In this document: positions 1 to 8,155 of the stretch, piece after piece | Numbering within the stretch: position 1 is the first letter of the stretch | How the letters are laid out: the number at the start of each line of letters is the position of its first letter | NCBI GenBank assembly: GCA_026014745.1 | Contig: JAOZHS010000002.1 | Location: 744,001-808,000, forward strand | From: Candidatus Bathyarchaeota archaeon | Lineage (GTDB): Archaea > Thermoproteota > Bathyarchaeia > Bathyarchaeales > Bathycorpusculaceae | Direction: 5' to 3' | DNA: 64,000 nucleotides | The notes under the pieces: generated by a model | What the model was told of the DNA's origin: nothing | The model's database searches: none | Seen by the model: the letters and a program-made list of their open reading frames with translations, nothing else | Translations under genes and position numbers: made by a program

Positions 1-1
1 T

Positions 2-517
2 AGCCCACAATGCGGCATTGTGAACTGGGTTTATGTTTCGCCTCATAACGGCAAAATGTATCCGATTAACCGCTTTGTAAATTTTGACCGCTTCTTCAAC
101 TCTATCCGCAAAACCGCGGAACACGCTGAATCCAAAGGCAGAGTGCAGTTGCTTGCGCCGCTGTTTATGGGTGCAATGATTTCGATGAATATGCTCTTAG
201 TCACCAAGGAAGTCGGCACCTTCACCTTGATGAAGAGCATCATGCAGATGCACATGAACCCCACCTACCAGTCACTGGGTAAAATCCGTCGCCGCATCTT
301 CCTTTTGGGCTGCATGGCGTTTATGGACAGCTACAACTTTGACGTCAACCGAGTCCGCCGATGTGTCGTCCACTACATCACCCCTGACAAGAAGATAATC
401 CCCTTCTGCGCCTACAACAACGTGCACCGTGTCGCCATCGAAAAAGACTACACCGAAAAACAAAAACAGGCTCAACCCCAAAAAATCCCCCAACAAATCG
501 CCGTCCGTAAACGATAG
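2..517 (+). CDS. Radical SAM protein, C-terminal fragment, tetraether synthase (Tes)-like
   Basis: The frame is open from base 2 and continues upstream through a Pro-Gln-Cys, so this is the C-terminal ~170 residues of a gene cut by the window edge; the GTG at 20 is internal. The conserved tail, with a Cys before 'VHYITPDKKIIPFCAYN', resembles the C-terminus of the MJ0619/Tes family. Those radical SAM proteins join two archaeol lipids into the membrane-spanning tetraether and carry extra Cys-bound metal centres at this end. The radical SAM motif itself lies outside the window, so the family call rests on the tail only. The last ~20 residues are Gln/Lys-rich and probably disordered. A different radical SAM subfamily with the same C-terminal domain remains possible. 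Confidence 0.55.
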   Translation, partial: SPQCGIVNWVYVSPHNGKMYPINRFVNFDRFFNSIRKTAEHAESKGRVQLLAPLFMGAMISMNMLLVTKEVGTFTLMKSIMQMHMNPTYQSLGKIRRRIFLLGCMAFMDSYNFDVNRVRRCVVHYITPDKKIIPFCAYNNVHRVAIEKDYTEKQKQAQPQKIPQQIAVRKR

Positions 518-576
518 TCGTTCTCACTCACTCTACTTTCTATTTTCTTGAAAAAACAAGTGGCATTTGACACTTA

Positions 577-592
577 GTCAAGGTTTCTTGAC
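577..592. promoter_or_regulatory. Inverted-repeat operator candidate GTCAAG-N4-CTTGAC
   Basis: This is a perfect 6-bp inverted repeat, GTCAAGGTTTCTTGAC, 95 bp before the surface-protein start at 687. The same 16 bases recur exactly at 52444-52459 upstream of another surface-protein gene. CTTG-N6-CAAG at 547-560 may be a weaker site. No binding protein is identified. Confidence 0.5.
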
Positions 593-620
593 TTACCTGT
601 TTGTGGTTCAGATTTTGTTG

Positions 621-636
621 GTCAAAAAAGTTTGAC
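621..636. promoter_or_regulatory. Second inverted repeat, GTCAAA-N4-TTTGAC
   Basis: GTCAAAAAAGTTTGAC has the same outer half-sites and the same total length as the repeat at 577-592. The two centres are 44 bp apart, close to four helical turns. This supports several sites for one factor upstream of the gene at 687. Confidence 0.4.
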
Positions 637-658
637 GAAAATTGTTTTATTGACAATT

Positions 659-678
659 CTTCAAGGAATATCTTGAAG
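659..678. promoter_or_regulatory. Third inverted repeat, CTTCAAG-N6-CTTGAAG
   Basis: Seven-base arms are separated by six bases, ending 8 bp before the ATG at 687. It could be an operator half-related to the two upstream sites, or an mRNA hairpin covering the ribosome-binding region, since no clear Shine-Dalgarno sequence is seen here. Confidence 0.35.
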
Positions 679-686
679 CTGATCTA

Positions 687-1829
687 ATGAAACTCTTTGC
701 GCTGACTTTAGTCTTTGCGCTTTTGGTTGTATCGGTAGCTCAGTTATCGCTGATTAATTTAGCGGGCGCGAACTTTTTTCCATATGGAGTGGAGTATGTG
801 CCACCAACGTTTGCGCCCTACATAACTATTCTAGCTGATGGAAACATAACTGGTCCCAATTTGCAATGCATAAACTGTACTGGAAATTATTACAGGTTGA
901 CCAGTGATCTCCAAAGTTGCGCAATTAATATTGAGTGCAGTAATATTGTGTTTGATGGCGCAGGGCATAACATTACTATTGTCAAAGATTCTAATGCTGG
1001 CGTGTTATTGTCACGTGCCCGCAATGTGACGGTTAAGAATCTTGAGTTGCATACGAGTGTATGGAAGGAAATTTTTGTCCTAGATTCTCAATATTGTCAT
1101 ATAACAGGTATAACCGGAAAATGTATCGCCCTCATTAATAGCAGTTTCAATACAATTGATGAGTGTACTTCAGGTGTAGAGCTTTATAATTACGCTGCAC
1201 ATAACCTCATTATCCGGAATAATCTGACTGAACTCTCAGCGGCTCACACCACTGCAACTTTTAACTGTATTTATGGAAATAATATGTTCTGTGAACCATA
1301 TATTCAACGCTCAAATTCGGGCACAATTCAATATTGGGATAATGGGTCACTTGGCAATTACTGGTCTCATTACTCCACAAAGTATCCTAATGGTTCTGAA
1401 CTTGACAAAAAAGGCGTATATGATACACCATACGTAATATCGAAAGGCAACATTGATTGTTTTCCCCTAGTATATAATAGGAAAACCCCTGAGCTAACTG
1501 TGTTTTGCTTAGAAAACGCTGTATACGCATCGGGCTTTCCGCTAAACTTCACTGTGGATAAAGCAACGGGTTGGATAGGTTATAGCTTAGATGGACACGC
1601 TAATGTAACCGTCACTGGCAACGTGACCGTCAATGGGCTGGCATCAGGTTTTCATAATTTAACCGTATATGCTACCGATCTTTATGGAATAGGTGGCGTT
1701 TCAAAAACAGTTACTTTTACAGTAACGAACCTTTTTCCAACGATTATTGTGATAGTATTATCTGTATCGGTGTCGCTGCTACTGTGTGTAGCTTATGTCC
1801 AAAAAAGACGATCGCATACAATGGGTTAG
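687..1829 (+). CDS. Secreted, membrane-anchored beta-helix (NosD-like) surface protein
   Basis: 380 residues: an N-terminal signal segment (1-25), a region of parallel beta-helix character with many Asn/Ile/Val turns (about 80-230), a 'GNYWSHY' motif typical of NosD-type carbohydrate-binding/sugar-hydrolysis proteins, a short Ig-like module (about 270-345), and a C-terminal membrane helix followed by Lys/Arg (350-376). Many N-x-S/T sequons fit an exported glycoprotein. The Ig-like end resembles the ends of the surface proteins at 51538 and 52569. The upstream region holds the GTCAAG inverted repeats. It runs convergently into the next gene, overlapping its end by 4 bp. No catalytic site is recognised, so a structural or adhesive role is the safest reading. 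Confidence 0.75.
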   Translation: MKLFALTLVFALLVVSVAQLSLINLAGANFFPYGVEYVPPTFAPYITILADGNITGPNLQCINCTGNYYRLTSDLQSCAINIECSNIVFDGAGHNITIVKDSNAGVLLSRARNVTVKNLELHTSVWKEIFVLDSQYCHITGITGKCIALINSSFNTIDECTSGVELYNYAAHNLIIRNNLTELSAAHTTATFNCIYGNNMFCEPYIQRSNSGTIQYWDNGSLGNYWSHYSTKYPNGSELDKKGVYDTPYVISKGNIDCFPLVYNRKTPELTVFCLENAVYASGFPLNFTVDKATGWIGYSLDGHANVTVTGNVTVNGLASGFHNLTVYATDLYGIGGVSKTVTFTVTNLFPTIIVIVLSVSVSLLLCVAYVQKRRSHTMG

Positions 1830-2347
1830 TTTGTTACTTGTATGTTTAGGATGCAGTAGTTGTAGCCTTCAAAAATGTAGGTTCCTGACTCGTCTTGATG
1901 CCAGAGCTCAAAAATCACGGAGTATTCGCCGGGGCTGTTTAGGGTGAGGACGGCGGAGTTTTCGGCTGTGGCTCCATTTTGAAGATTGTCAATGGTGAAG
2001 GTTTGGATGGGTTCGGCGGCTACGGGTAGGGTGCCTAGGTTTCGGGTGACCTTGACCTGCACCTCATAGTTGATGGGGTCGTTCATGTGGTTGACGACGT
2101 CGACGTAGACTTGGAAGGTGCTGTTCTGGTTCGCAACTAAAGTCGCCGGGTAGTCAAGGGCGTTTTTTTGTGAGTCCAAAATGTAGATGGTGCTGTAACT
2201 TTCGGGCTCAAGGTACAAAGCGGCAACCACAAAGTATCCTGCCACGACTGAGCAGACCACAATCAAGGCCACAAGAACTGCGACTAGGAAGCCTTTGTCA
2301 TCGTCTATACGGACTATTCTTCCAAGTTTGTCGGATTGTAGTCGCAT
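1826..2347 (-). CDS. DUF1616 C-terminal-domain membrane protein
   Basis: 173 residues. A cytoplasmic start is followed by one membrane helix (about 20-45), then an extracellular beta-rich domain. The pattern 'YILDSQKNALDYPATL' followed by a 'VNH' and a run of beta strands is that of the C-terminal half of DUF1616. The usual N-terminal four-helix half is absent and appears separately at 49387-49788. The start overlaps the end of the upstream glycosyltransferase by 50 bp, implying translational coupling, and the two probably form one transcript. DUF1616 proteins often lie in archaeal glycosylation/envelope loci; the molecular role is unknown. Confidence 0.7.
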   Translation of the reverse strand: MRLQSDKLGRIVRIDDDKGFLVAVLVALIVVCSVVAGYFVVAALYLEPESYSTIYILDSQKNALDYPATLVANQNSTFQVYVDVVNHMNDPINYEVQVKVTRNLGTLPVAAEPIQTFTIDNLQNGATAENSAVLTLNSPGEYSVIFELWHQDESGTYIFEGYNYCILNIQVTN

Positions 2348-3026
2348 CCAAGAAGCCCCTAAATATTGTACTAAATATCTGAATCCCCGACTTAAATGGT
2401 TTAAGCTTAGGTTTGCCGTAGCTGCGGAATTTGTATGTGGTGGGGATTTCTAGTATGGTGTAGCCTTCTTTGGCGAATTGAATCAGCATCTCAGTGGCAA
2501 ACGCCATATCGGTTTCTTTGAAGTGCATTTTATCTATAACTTCGCGTGAAATTGCCCTAAACCCTGATTGGGAGTCGCTTATGATTTGGCTGTAACAAAA
2601 GTCAAAGAAGAACGTGATGACCTTGTTTCCAAGGAAGTTGAAGAAGCCCATGGCTTTGTTGGGGTCATACATGCGGGTGGCTAAAACCATGTCGGCGTCT
2701 TTGGAGACCATGTGTTCGATGAGGCGGTTAATGTGCCTGAATTCGTAGGTGCCGTCAGCGTCAACCATGATGATGATGTTGCCTTTGGCGTTTTTCATGC
2801 CTGTTCGCAGGGCAACGCCGTAGCCTCGTCGGGGCTCGATGATTAAACGGCAGAAATTAACTTTCTTCACAATCTCTATGGTTCCATCGGTGGATTTGCC
2901 GTCCACAATAATAATTTCATGTGGATAATGGAGGTATTTGTGTACAGTAGTAACTGCATCTAGTATAGTGCCTGCTTCATTTAGTGTGGGAATGACCACC
3001 GAGACCATTTCAACTTTTGACGTCAT
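2298..3026 (-). CDS. Family 2 glycosyltransferase (dolichyl-phosphate sugar synthase type)
   Basis: 242 residues forming a single GT-A domain. 'VVIPTLNEAGTI' near the N-terminus and 'VDADGTYE' with the metal/nucleotide-binding Asp residues are diagnostic of GT2. The overall pattern ('IIIVDGKSTDGT', 'GYGVALRTGM') matches DPM1/DPG-synthase-like enzymes that move a hexose from a nucleotide sugar onto a polyprenyl phosphate at the inner membrane face. There is no membrane segment, so it resembles the soluble DPM1 type. It is followed by the DUF1616 gene and preceded by a GT4 gene on the same strand, a compact envelope-glycan operon. The donor sugar cannot be told from sequence. Confidence 0.85.
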   Translation of the reverse strand: MTSKVEMVSVVIPTLNEAGTILDAVTTVHKYLHYPHEIIIVDGKSTDGTIEIVKKVNFCRLIIEPRRGYGVALRTGMKNAKGNIIIMVDADGTYEFRHINRLIEHMVSKDADMVLATRMYDPNKAMGFFNFLGNKVITFFFDFCYSQIISDSQSGFRAISREVIDKMHFKETDMAFATEMLIQFAKEGYTILEIPTTYKFRSYGKPKLKPFKSGIQIFSTIFRGFLDATTIRQTWKNSPYRR

Positions 3027-3071
3027 GCGCTAACTTCCAATTCAAGGGGCTAATATGTTTCCGCTTCATGG

Positions 3072-4229
3072 TTAAATAAGTTCTTCGTATATCTGTGTTA
3101 ACTTCTCAACATTGGTTTCCCAGCTGAAACGTTCTTCGATGCGTGAACGCATTTCTTGGCGTTGCCGCGAGAAATCAACTTGAGCAAATTCTAACACGGC
3201 TTTTGCAAGCTTTTCGGGTTGATTGGGAGGTACCAGTTTTCCGTATTCGGGTAACAGAATCTCTCCTATTCCTCCGACGTCGGTGGCGACTACGGGTAAA
3301 CCGCAAGCCATTGCTTCTAATGCTACCAACGGCAAGCCTTCCCCTGATTTAGAGGGCAACACAAACAAATCAGCCAAATTATAATACGAAGGCAAATCCT
3401 CATCGCTCACAAACCCTGTCAACCTAAAGTTGCCTTCAATCCCCCGTTGCGCAACCTGCATCTTTACGCTTTCCGAGTCGGGACCTTTGCCTACAACCAC
3501 AAACACCACACGCGGGTTCTTCTTCACTGCGATTGTGGCGCTGTCAAGAAGGGTGTCTACGCCGTTTTTGTAAACCAGTCGCCGCACCGTCAAAACCACA
3601 ACTGCATCTTTTGGAATGCCGAGTTTGCGGCGCATTTCTTCACGTTTGCCAGCGATTAAGCGGAACCTTTTGAGGTCCACGCCATTATAGATGAGGGTAA
3701 CTTTGGAAGGTTTTGCTCCTAACCGTAGCACATATTCTTTGGTGGCGCCGCTAATGACAATGATTCTGTCGGCAGCGTTCAAATTCTGTTTTCCCACAGA
3801 CAGGTCATTAACAAGTTCGACTTGATCAAAGAAATTGTTGTACTCAATGAACGTGTTGTGTTGGGTGAGCACAAACGGTTTGCCGTATTGTTTGGCGAGT
3901 TTGCCCGCGAGTAGCGAGGTGAGGTAGGGGTGACCGTGGGCGTGCACGATTTTGCTTTCTGAAACTGCTTTTACAAATGTGGGGAAACTTGGCACAGTGG
4001 GGATGGAGTAGGGAATGCCCAATCGGAAGCCAGTGTTGACTGATTCATAGCAATGCACAGGCACGCCATCGACAGAATATGTTTTGGGGGTACCTATCCG
4101 ATTGGTGACAACTGTAGGAGAATAATTTGTATGGAGCAATCGCTTGCTTTGTTCGTTAACGACTTTTTCTATGCCGCCGACGTGGGGCAGAAAAGTGTGC
4201 GTGACGATGCAGAGCCGAGTTTGCGCCAT
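3072..4229 (-). CDS. Family 4 (GT-B) glycosyltransferase
   Basis: 385 residues. The N-terminal 'HTFLPHVGGIEKVV' is the acceptor-domain Gly-Gly loop of GT4. The C-terminal half has 'VGKGPDSESV', 'VSDEDLPSYYNLADLFVLPS' and the donor-binding 'EGLPLVALEAMACGLPVV' (the E-x7-E motif). It should be cytoplasmic or membrane-associated and transfer a sugar to a lipid-linked or surface glycan. It heads the run GT4, GT2, DUF1616 on the minus strand. The acceptor is not predictable. Confidence 0.88.
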   Translation of the reverse strand: MAQTRLCIVTHTFLPHVGGIEKVVNEQSKRLLHTNYSPTVVTNRIGTPKTYSVDGVPVHCYESVNTGFRLGIPYSIPTVPSFPTFVKAVSESKIVHAHGHPYLTSLLAGKLAKQYGKPFVLTQHNTFIEYNNFFDQVELVNDLSVGKQNLNAADRIIVISGATKEYVLRLGAKPSKVTLIYNGVDLKRFRLIAGKREEMRRKLGIPKDAVVVLTVRRLVYKNGVDTLLDSATIAVKKNPRVVFVVVGKGPDSESVKMQVAQRGIEGNFRLTGFVSDEDLPSYYNLADLFVLPSKSGEGLPLVALEAMACGLPVVATDVGGIGEILLPEYGKLVPPNQPEKLAKAVLEFAQVDFSRQRQEMRSRIEERFSWETNVEKLTQIYEELI

Positions 4230-4299
4230 GGAACCAACGTTAACTCCACAATTCAGGATATGTTATAACTCTTACGGTAGCCCCCACAGCGTAACTCGC

Positions 4300-4782
4300 C
4301 TATGGTTTGGCTTCGGCGTTTTTAAGCGCATTCGTATACACGTTCGATGACGCACCAGCTACCAGAGCTCCGATTGCATCGTTTGTCAGGGGCGGCAGTT
4401 CTTTTAAGATGCCAGGTTTGGCTTGGTCAAAGCGGACAAACTCAAACATGCCCCGTGACCCGCCAATGTAGGTGGCGATGGCTATGCCGATAAGCTCATC
4501 CGCAACTAGTCCTGGTCTGCCCATAAAACGTTCCACCGTTAAACCAGGGATTCTGCCATTCTCCGCTTCTTGTTGCGCATGGAAGGCTGCGACGATAAGT
4601 GTGGATATGTTGACGTCTTTTAGGATGTCGAGGAATTCGGCTTTGAGGGCTTGGGTGGCTTTTTCGGGGGTTTCGATACCGGGGTGAGGCACATACATTT
4701 CTAGCGCGCTGTCAATTAAGCTTTGAAGGGTGATGCCTCTTTCTTCGAGGTAGCTTAGCAGGGGCGGGGTTTGTTGGGTCAT
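4300..4782 (-). CDS. cobZ: CobZ-like alpha-ribazole phosphatase / PgpA-family protein
   Basis: 160 residues of the phosphatidylglycerophosphatase-A-like family. The hallmark 'VADELIGIAIATYIGG' and the preceding 'GRPGLVADE' are clear. In methanogenic archaea a PgpA-like protein (CobZ) dephosphorylates alpha-ribazole 5'-phosphate, or the completed cobalamin phosphate, in lower-ligand assembly. The soluble, helix-rich sequence without membrane segments and the cobT-cobS-cobY genes 0.8-3.9 kb away favour CobZ over a lipid phosphatase. It is transcribed away from the cob genes, with a dispersed repeat copy ~135 bp upstream. The role is inferred from family plus neighbourhood. Confidence 0.72.
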   Translation of the reverse strand: MTQQTPPLLSYLEERGITLQSLIDSALEMYVPHPGIETPEKATQALKAEFLDILKDVNISTLIVAAFHAQQEAENGRIPGLTVERFMGRPGLVADELIGIAIATYIGGSRGMFEFVRFDQAKPGILKELPPLTNDAIGALVAGASSNVYTNALKNAEAKP

Positions 4783-4826
4783 AAGTTTAACCGTCTTTTT
4801 TTAGGGTAAGGACAGTTTTAAGTGTT

Positions 4827-4946
4827 ATGAAAGGCAAAGTTGTTTTCACCCTTATTTTGGCTGTTGCCTCATTTAGCGTTATCTTTTCTGTTGCTGATCG
4901 CTGCTTCCTTCACCAATCTATTTGGGGTCTATTTGGATCCTATTAG
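4827..4946 (+). pseudogene. Truncated signal-peptide-like frame running into repeat copy 1
   Basis: 39 codons from ATG. The first ~23 residues are a clean signal-peptide pattern (Met-Lys-Gly-Lys then a hydrophobic run), after which the frame enters repeat copy 1 and stops at TAG. It may be the 5' end of a secreted-protein gene whose rest was lost when the repeat arrived, or chance. No clear ribosome site precedes it. The +1 frame over the same bases carries the peptide pattern shared with the other repeat copies. Confidence 0.25.
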
Positions 4947-5040
4947 TGGTTCTATGCAGAAACCTATAGGGGGTCTACTTTCCTAAGGGGGGTAGGTCAC
5001 TAATGGTGCAGAAACAGCCTAAACTATGTTAAAAACCAAG
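4916..5040 (-). repeat. Dispersed intergenic repeat, copy 1 (long form)
   Basis: Read on the minus strand this matches copies at 8812-8915 and 51264-51355. The 50-bp core (TGCATAGAACCACTAATAGG and flanks) is shared, but here it is split by an extra 19 bp (4964-4982) that is itself a degenerate copy of the adjacent CTACCCCCCTTAGG motif, so the core spans 4930-4998. Looser similarity (AACATAG, GTTTCTGC, ATTAGTGACC) continues outward on the 5040 side. It lies inverted relative to copy 2, the pair bracketing the PP-loop/cobT/cobS/cobY block. Confidence 0.85.
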
Positions 5041-5165
5041 TTTCCCTGCCTCACTGAAAATAGAAATACCGCTGTCAAACTCATTTAGCTACATAATTGT
5101 TTCAGGGCGTAGCCAACAAACCATTTTATCCCCCTCAAATCATAAAACCCAAGGAGCGATAGCAA

Positions 5166-5336
5166 ATAACAACCTCTTCTCAAGCTAAAGAAAAAGAAAA
5201 CCCCCAACCAGCGGCGTTTCTTAGTCCCCAAGCTACTGCCTATGCCAGCTTAACTATCTACAACAATATTGTCATTAACGTTAGTTTGACCTCCAAAAAA
5301 GCCGAGGACCGCCCAGAAGCATCTAAACCGTCTTAA
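5166..5336 (+). CDS. Possible 56-residue protein with non-standard ATA start
   Basis: A strong Shine-Dalgarno AAGGAG (5151-5156) is followed 9 bases later by ATA at 5166 and an open frame of 56 codons ending in TAA. The product is Gln/Pro/Ser-rich at both ends with a hydrophobic centre ('YASLTIYNNIVINVSL'). No ATG, GTG or TTG is in frame at the expected distance, so it is either a gene initiated at ATA, a gene that lost its ATG, or chance. I recognise no family. Confidence 0.3.
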   Translation: MTTSSQAKEKENPQPAAFLSPQATAYASLTIYNNIVINVSLTSKKAEDRPEASKPS

Positions 5337-5593
5337 TGGTTGTGTGCTGGGTTGTTTTATTGCCTGATTTCTTGCGTTTTACCTTTGGTGTTTAGTTGGC
5401 TGGGATTTCCGTAAGCCTTATATGAAAAGCATGGATAAACCATCCAACTCAGGGGCTCTACTTTGCAAAACACCAAGAAAACCCACAATGTTCCCTTCAA
5501 AGTTTTATCCAACGGCGGGTTAACTAAATGTTTGGCAAGTAAAACCTTATTTGAGTGTTTAACTGTTCCTAACAGTGTTTGGAGGAAAATAAG

Positions 5594-6262
5594 ATGAAAG
5601 TTGTTGCTTCATGGAGCGGCGGCAAAGACAGCGCCTACGCATATTACCTAGCAAAACAAGAAGGCCACGAAATCCTGAGCTTTCTTACTATGATGATGAG
5701 TGAATCCAAATCAAACTTCCACATGATACCTGCTGGCATACTTGACGCCCAAGCCAAAGCCATCGGAATCCCCCTAATCAAAAAAACCACCTCCCCAGAA
5801 ACCTACGAAGCCGATTTCAAAGCCGTCCTGCGCGAATGCAAAGCCAAAGGCGCCGAAGCCTTAGTCACAGGCGACATCTACGAAGTCGCAGGCCACGAAG
5901 AAGGTTGGCTTGGACGAGTCCTCAAAGAAGTCGGCTTAGCCGCAGTCAAGCCACTTTGGATGGGCGACACCAAACTAATCTATCAATACTACCTAAAATC
6001 GGGCTTCAAAGCAACAGTGGTACGCACCAACCGCGACCTCAGCCTCGACTGGCTTGGCCGCGTCTTGGACCAAAAATTCTACGATGACATCTTAAAGCTT
6101 CCCGGCGTAGACCCCTGCGGCGAAGGCGGCGAATACCACACGGTCATCACCGACGGACCCGGCTTCACACAAAAAGTCGAACTCGTCGAGTCTGAAAAGA
6201 AACGCTTAGATAATGGCTTTGGGTACTTAGAAATCAAACAGTATAAAGTAACTCCAAAGTAA
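5594..6262 (+). CDS. PP-loop ATPase of the diphthine-ammonia ligase (Dph6/MJ0570) family
   Basis: 222 residues from ATG at 5594, chosen because GGAGG at 5581-5585 is 8 bases upstream; an earlier TTG would overlap that site. The N-terminal 'ASWSGGKDSAYAYYLA' is the PP-loop ATP-pyrophosphatase signature, and 'GDPCGEGGEYHT'-type residues near 175-190 ('DPCGEGGEYHTVITDGP') are typical of the Dph6/MJ0570 family, which amidates diphthine on elongation factor 2. It lies 12 bp before cobT and probably in the same transcript. That could mean an adenylating or amidating role in corrinoid metabolism instead, but the sequence only supports the family. Confidence 0.82.
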   Translation: MKVVASWSGGKDSAYAYYLAKQEGHEILSFLTMMMSESKSNFHMIPAGILDAQAKAIGIPLIKKTTSPETYEADFKAVLRECKAKGAEALVTGDIYEVAGHEEGWLGRVLKEVGLAAVKPLWMGDTKLIYQYYLKSGFKATVVRTNRDLSLDWLGRVLDQKFYDDILKLPGVDPCGEGGEYHTVITDGPGFTQKVELVESEKKRLDNGFGYLEIKQYKVTPK

Positions 6263-6274
6263 GGCTGAACCCCG

Positions 6275-7363
6275 ATGGATGTCATATTTGCAAATAACGA
6301 GTTAAAGGCGAAAGCCTTCCTCCAAGAAATCGAAGGCAAAAACCCCCTTTTCATCGCAACCATCGCCACCACCGAAACCGGCAAAATCCCCGGTCTCTCA
6401 GCGGCAGGCGCAAACCCCGACTTCACCGACTTCACCCCACCCGCAGACGCCGAACTCCTCCTTTTAGGAAAATGCAGAAGCATCCGCGGCGTCCCCATCA
6501 CCCCCGACGGCATCCCCACACCCGCACTCATAACCACCTCCGCACTCCACTTAGCCGACATACCCGTCGTAGTGGTTAATGGTGGCGTTAAAGTCCAACC
6601 CCAAATCCCCTACATCGACGTCAACGGCAGCCCCGGACGCGACATCCGAAGCGGCGACTCCGTCGACAACGTCGAAGAAGTCATCGAACGCAGCAAAGTC
6701 ATCGGCGAACAACTCGCCAAAACAGCCGATTACCTCGTCATAGGCGAAAGCATCCCCGGCGGAACCACCACCGCCCTTGGCGTACTCTCAGCTTTGGGAG
6801 TAGATGCGCAAGGCAAAGTCAGCAGCACGCTCCCCCTAAACCCTCACAGCCTCAAAGCCGAAGTCGTCGCCGCAGGACTCAAAGCGGCAGGAGAAAAATT
6901 CGGTAGCCTCAAAGCCAACCCCATCAAAGCAGTTTCAGCTGTGGGCGACCCCATGATGGCGGCGCTGGCAGGTCTGGTCATAGGCGGTTCACGTCAAGCC
7001 CCAATTCTGATGGCAGGCGGCACCCAGATGACTGCGGTTTTAGCTGTGATAAACGCGCTTGAACCCAAGGCGCTGTGCAACGTCGCCGTCGGCACGACCC
7101 GCTGGGTGGCTAAAGACAAAAACTCTGACATCTGCGGCATCGTGCGCCAATTCTGTGACGTCCCCATCTTGGCGGCAGACCTAGATTTTGGGCCCTCTGC
7201 GTTTCCAGGTCTACAAATCTACGAAACTGGTCTCGTTAAGGAGGGGGTTGGTGCTGGTGGCGCTTCGATTGCGGCTATGGCCAAGACTGGCGGCGCAGTA
7301 ACCAAGGGTATCCTTCTTAAGGAGATAGAGCGTAATTATGCTCAATTAATGAGCATAAAGTGA
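6275..7363 (+). CDS. cobT: Nicotinate-nucleotide:dimethylbenzimidazole phosphoribosyltransferase-like CobT
   Basis: 362 residues matching the archaeal CobT type. Glycine-rich motifs include 'GESIPGGTTTALGVL' (about 155-170), 'VGDPMMAALAGLVIGG' (about 228-243) and a late 'GVGAGGASIAAMA'. The enzyme activates the lower-ligand base to its alpha-ribotide for attachment to the corrin nucleotide loop. It is followed 6 bp later by cobS and then overlapping cobY, so three consecutive lower-ligand steps are encoded together. The natural base substrate cannot be read from sequence; archaeal members often handle bases other than dimethylbenzimidazole. Confidence 0.87.
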   Translation: MDVIFANNELKAKAFLQEIEGKNPLFIATIATTETGKIPGLSAAGANPDFTDFTPPADAELLLLGKCRSIRGVPITPDGIPTPALITTSALHLADIPVVVVNGGVKVQPQIPYIDVNGSPGRDIRSGDSVDNVEEVIERSKVIGEQLAKTADYLVIGESIPGGTTTALGVLSALGVDAQGKVSSTLPLNPHSLKAEVVAAGLKAAGEKFGSLKANPIKAVSAVGDPMMAALAGLVIGGSRQAPILMAGGTQMTAVLAVINALEPKALCNVAVGTTRWVAKDKNSDICGIVRQFCDVPILAADLDFGPSAFPGLQIYETGLVKEGVGAGGASIAAMAKTGGAVTKGILLKEIERNYAQLMSIK

Positions 7364-7369
7364 CGCGGC

Positions 7370-8155
7370 TTGGCGATAAAACAACTTAAGAATTTGCTTT
7401 CTTTCTTAACCGTTTTCCCAGTCTCCATGGACGAAAACCTGTTTACAGACTGCGCGCGCAACATGTGGGTTTTTCCGCTGGTCGGCGCGTTTTTGGGTTT
7501 GTTAGCGGGTTTGTTCGGCTGGGTTGCCTATTATTTTCTGCCTTCCCTAGTGGTGGGCGCTATTGCTTTGGCTTTGTTGCTTTGGATGACCGGGCTGCAT
7601 CACACTGATGGACTGCTGGATTTCGGCGACGGCGTCATGGTACATGGCTCTGCGGAGAAAAAAATTGAGGTTATGCATGACCAACTCACAGGTGCAGGCG
7701 CCATCGGGCTCACAATGATGACGTATTTGATTACTGCCTTCGCGTTTGCAGGATACGGTCAAGTCGTCAATTATGGTGGCTTCTTTTTTGTTCCCCTGAT
7801 TTTCCCCGCCCTAATCATGGTTGAGTTGGGGGCGAAGCTGGCGATGGTTGTGGCAGCGTGGGCAGGCAAATCCGTCCATGAAGGCATGAACTCCCCGTTC
7901 CTTGCAGTAATGCATGGACCCAACGGCAACTGGCGACTATTAGCAGCTATTGCGGTTTCAGCGATAATTGCTGTGCCACTGCTCGGTTGGATGGGCCTCT
8001 TTGCTATCGTAGCGGCAGTTTTCACGGGGTTTGTGATGGTTGTCGTGGCACATCGTCACTTTAACGGCGTTACAGGCGACGTGTTTGGCGCTACCGACGA
8101 AATAACCCGCATGGTCTGTGCCGTTGTGATCTTGGCGGTGGCCACATGGCTATAA
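7370..8155 (+). CDS. cobS: Adenosylcobinamide-GDP ribazoletransferase (cobalamin synthase)
   Basis: 261 residues of an integral membrane protein with about six to seven helices. 'LHHTDGLLDFGDGVM' (about 78-92) is the Asp-rich CobS signature that binds metal and GDP-cobinamide, and 'HFNGVTGDVFGATDE' (about 226-240) is the second conserved motif. It joins GDP-cobinamide to alpha-ribazole or its phosphate at the membrane. The start is TTG at 7370; the upstream GTG at 7360 is out of frame. Its end overlaps cobY by 10 bp. Confidence 0.92.
   Translation: MAIKQLKNLLSFLTVFPVSMDENLFTDCARNMWVFPLVGAFLGLLAGLFGWVAYYFLPSLVVGAIALALLLWMTGLHHTDGLLDFGDGVMVHGSAEKKIEVMHDQLTGAGAIGLTMMTYLITAFAFAGYGQVVNYGGFFFVPLIFPALIMVELGAKLAMVVAAWAGKSVHEGMNSPFLAVMHGPNGNWRLLAAIAVSAIIAVPLLGWMGLFAIVAAVFTGFVMVVVAHRHFNGVTGDVFGATDEITRMVCAVVILAVATWL

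Larger units (their letters stand above)
4783..5593. other. Intergenic region: repeat copy, two tiny frames, no other gene seen
   Basis: These ~800 bp between divergent cobZ and the cobT cluster hold a short signal-peptide-like frame (4827-4946), repeat copy 1 (4916-5040) and a 56-codon frame behind AAGGAG (5166-5336). A TATA-like TTATATG lies at about 5418-5424. I looked for a cobalamin riboswitch or tRNA and saw neither. Confidence 0.6.

Noticed and set aside
5431-5523. 30-codon frame after a TATA-like box upstream of the PP-loop gene
   Set aside because: Its ATG lies before the expected transcription start and no ribosome site is present; the peptide has no recognised pattern.
4783-5593. 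Cobalamin riboswitch upstream of the cob genes
   Set aside because: No B12-box-like conserved sequence or the expected long structured leader is visible, and the conserved part is the repeat, which also occurs away from cob genes and in the opposite orientation.
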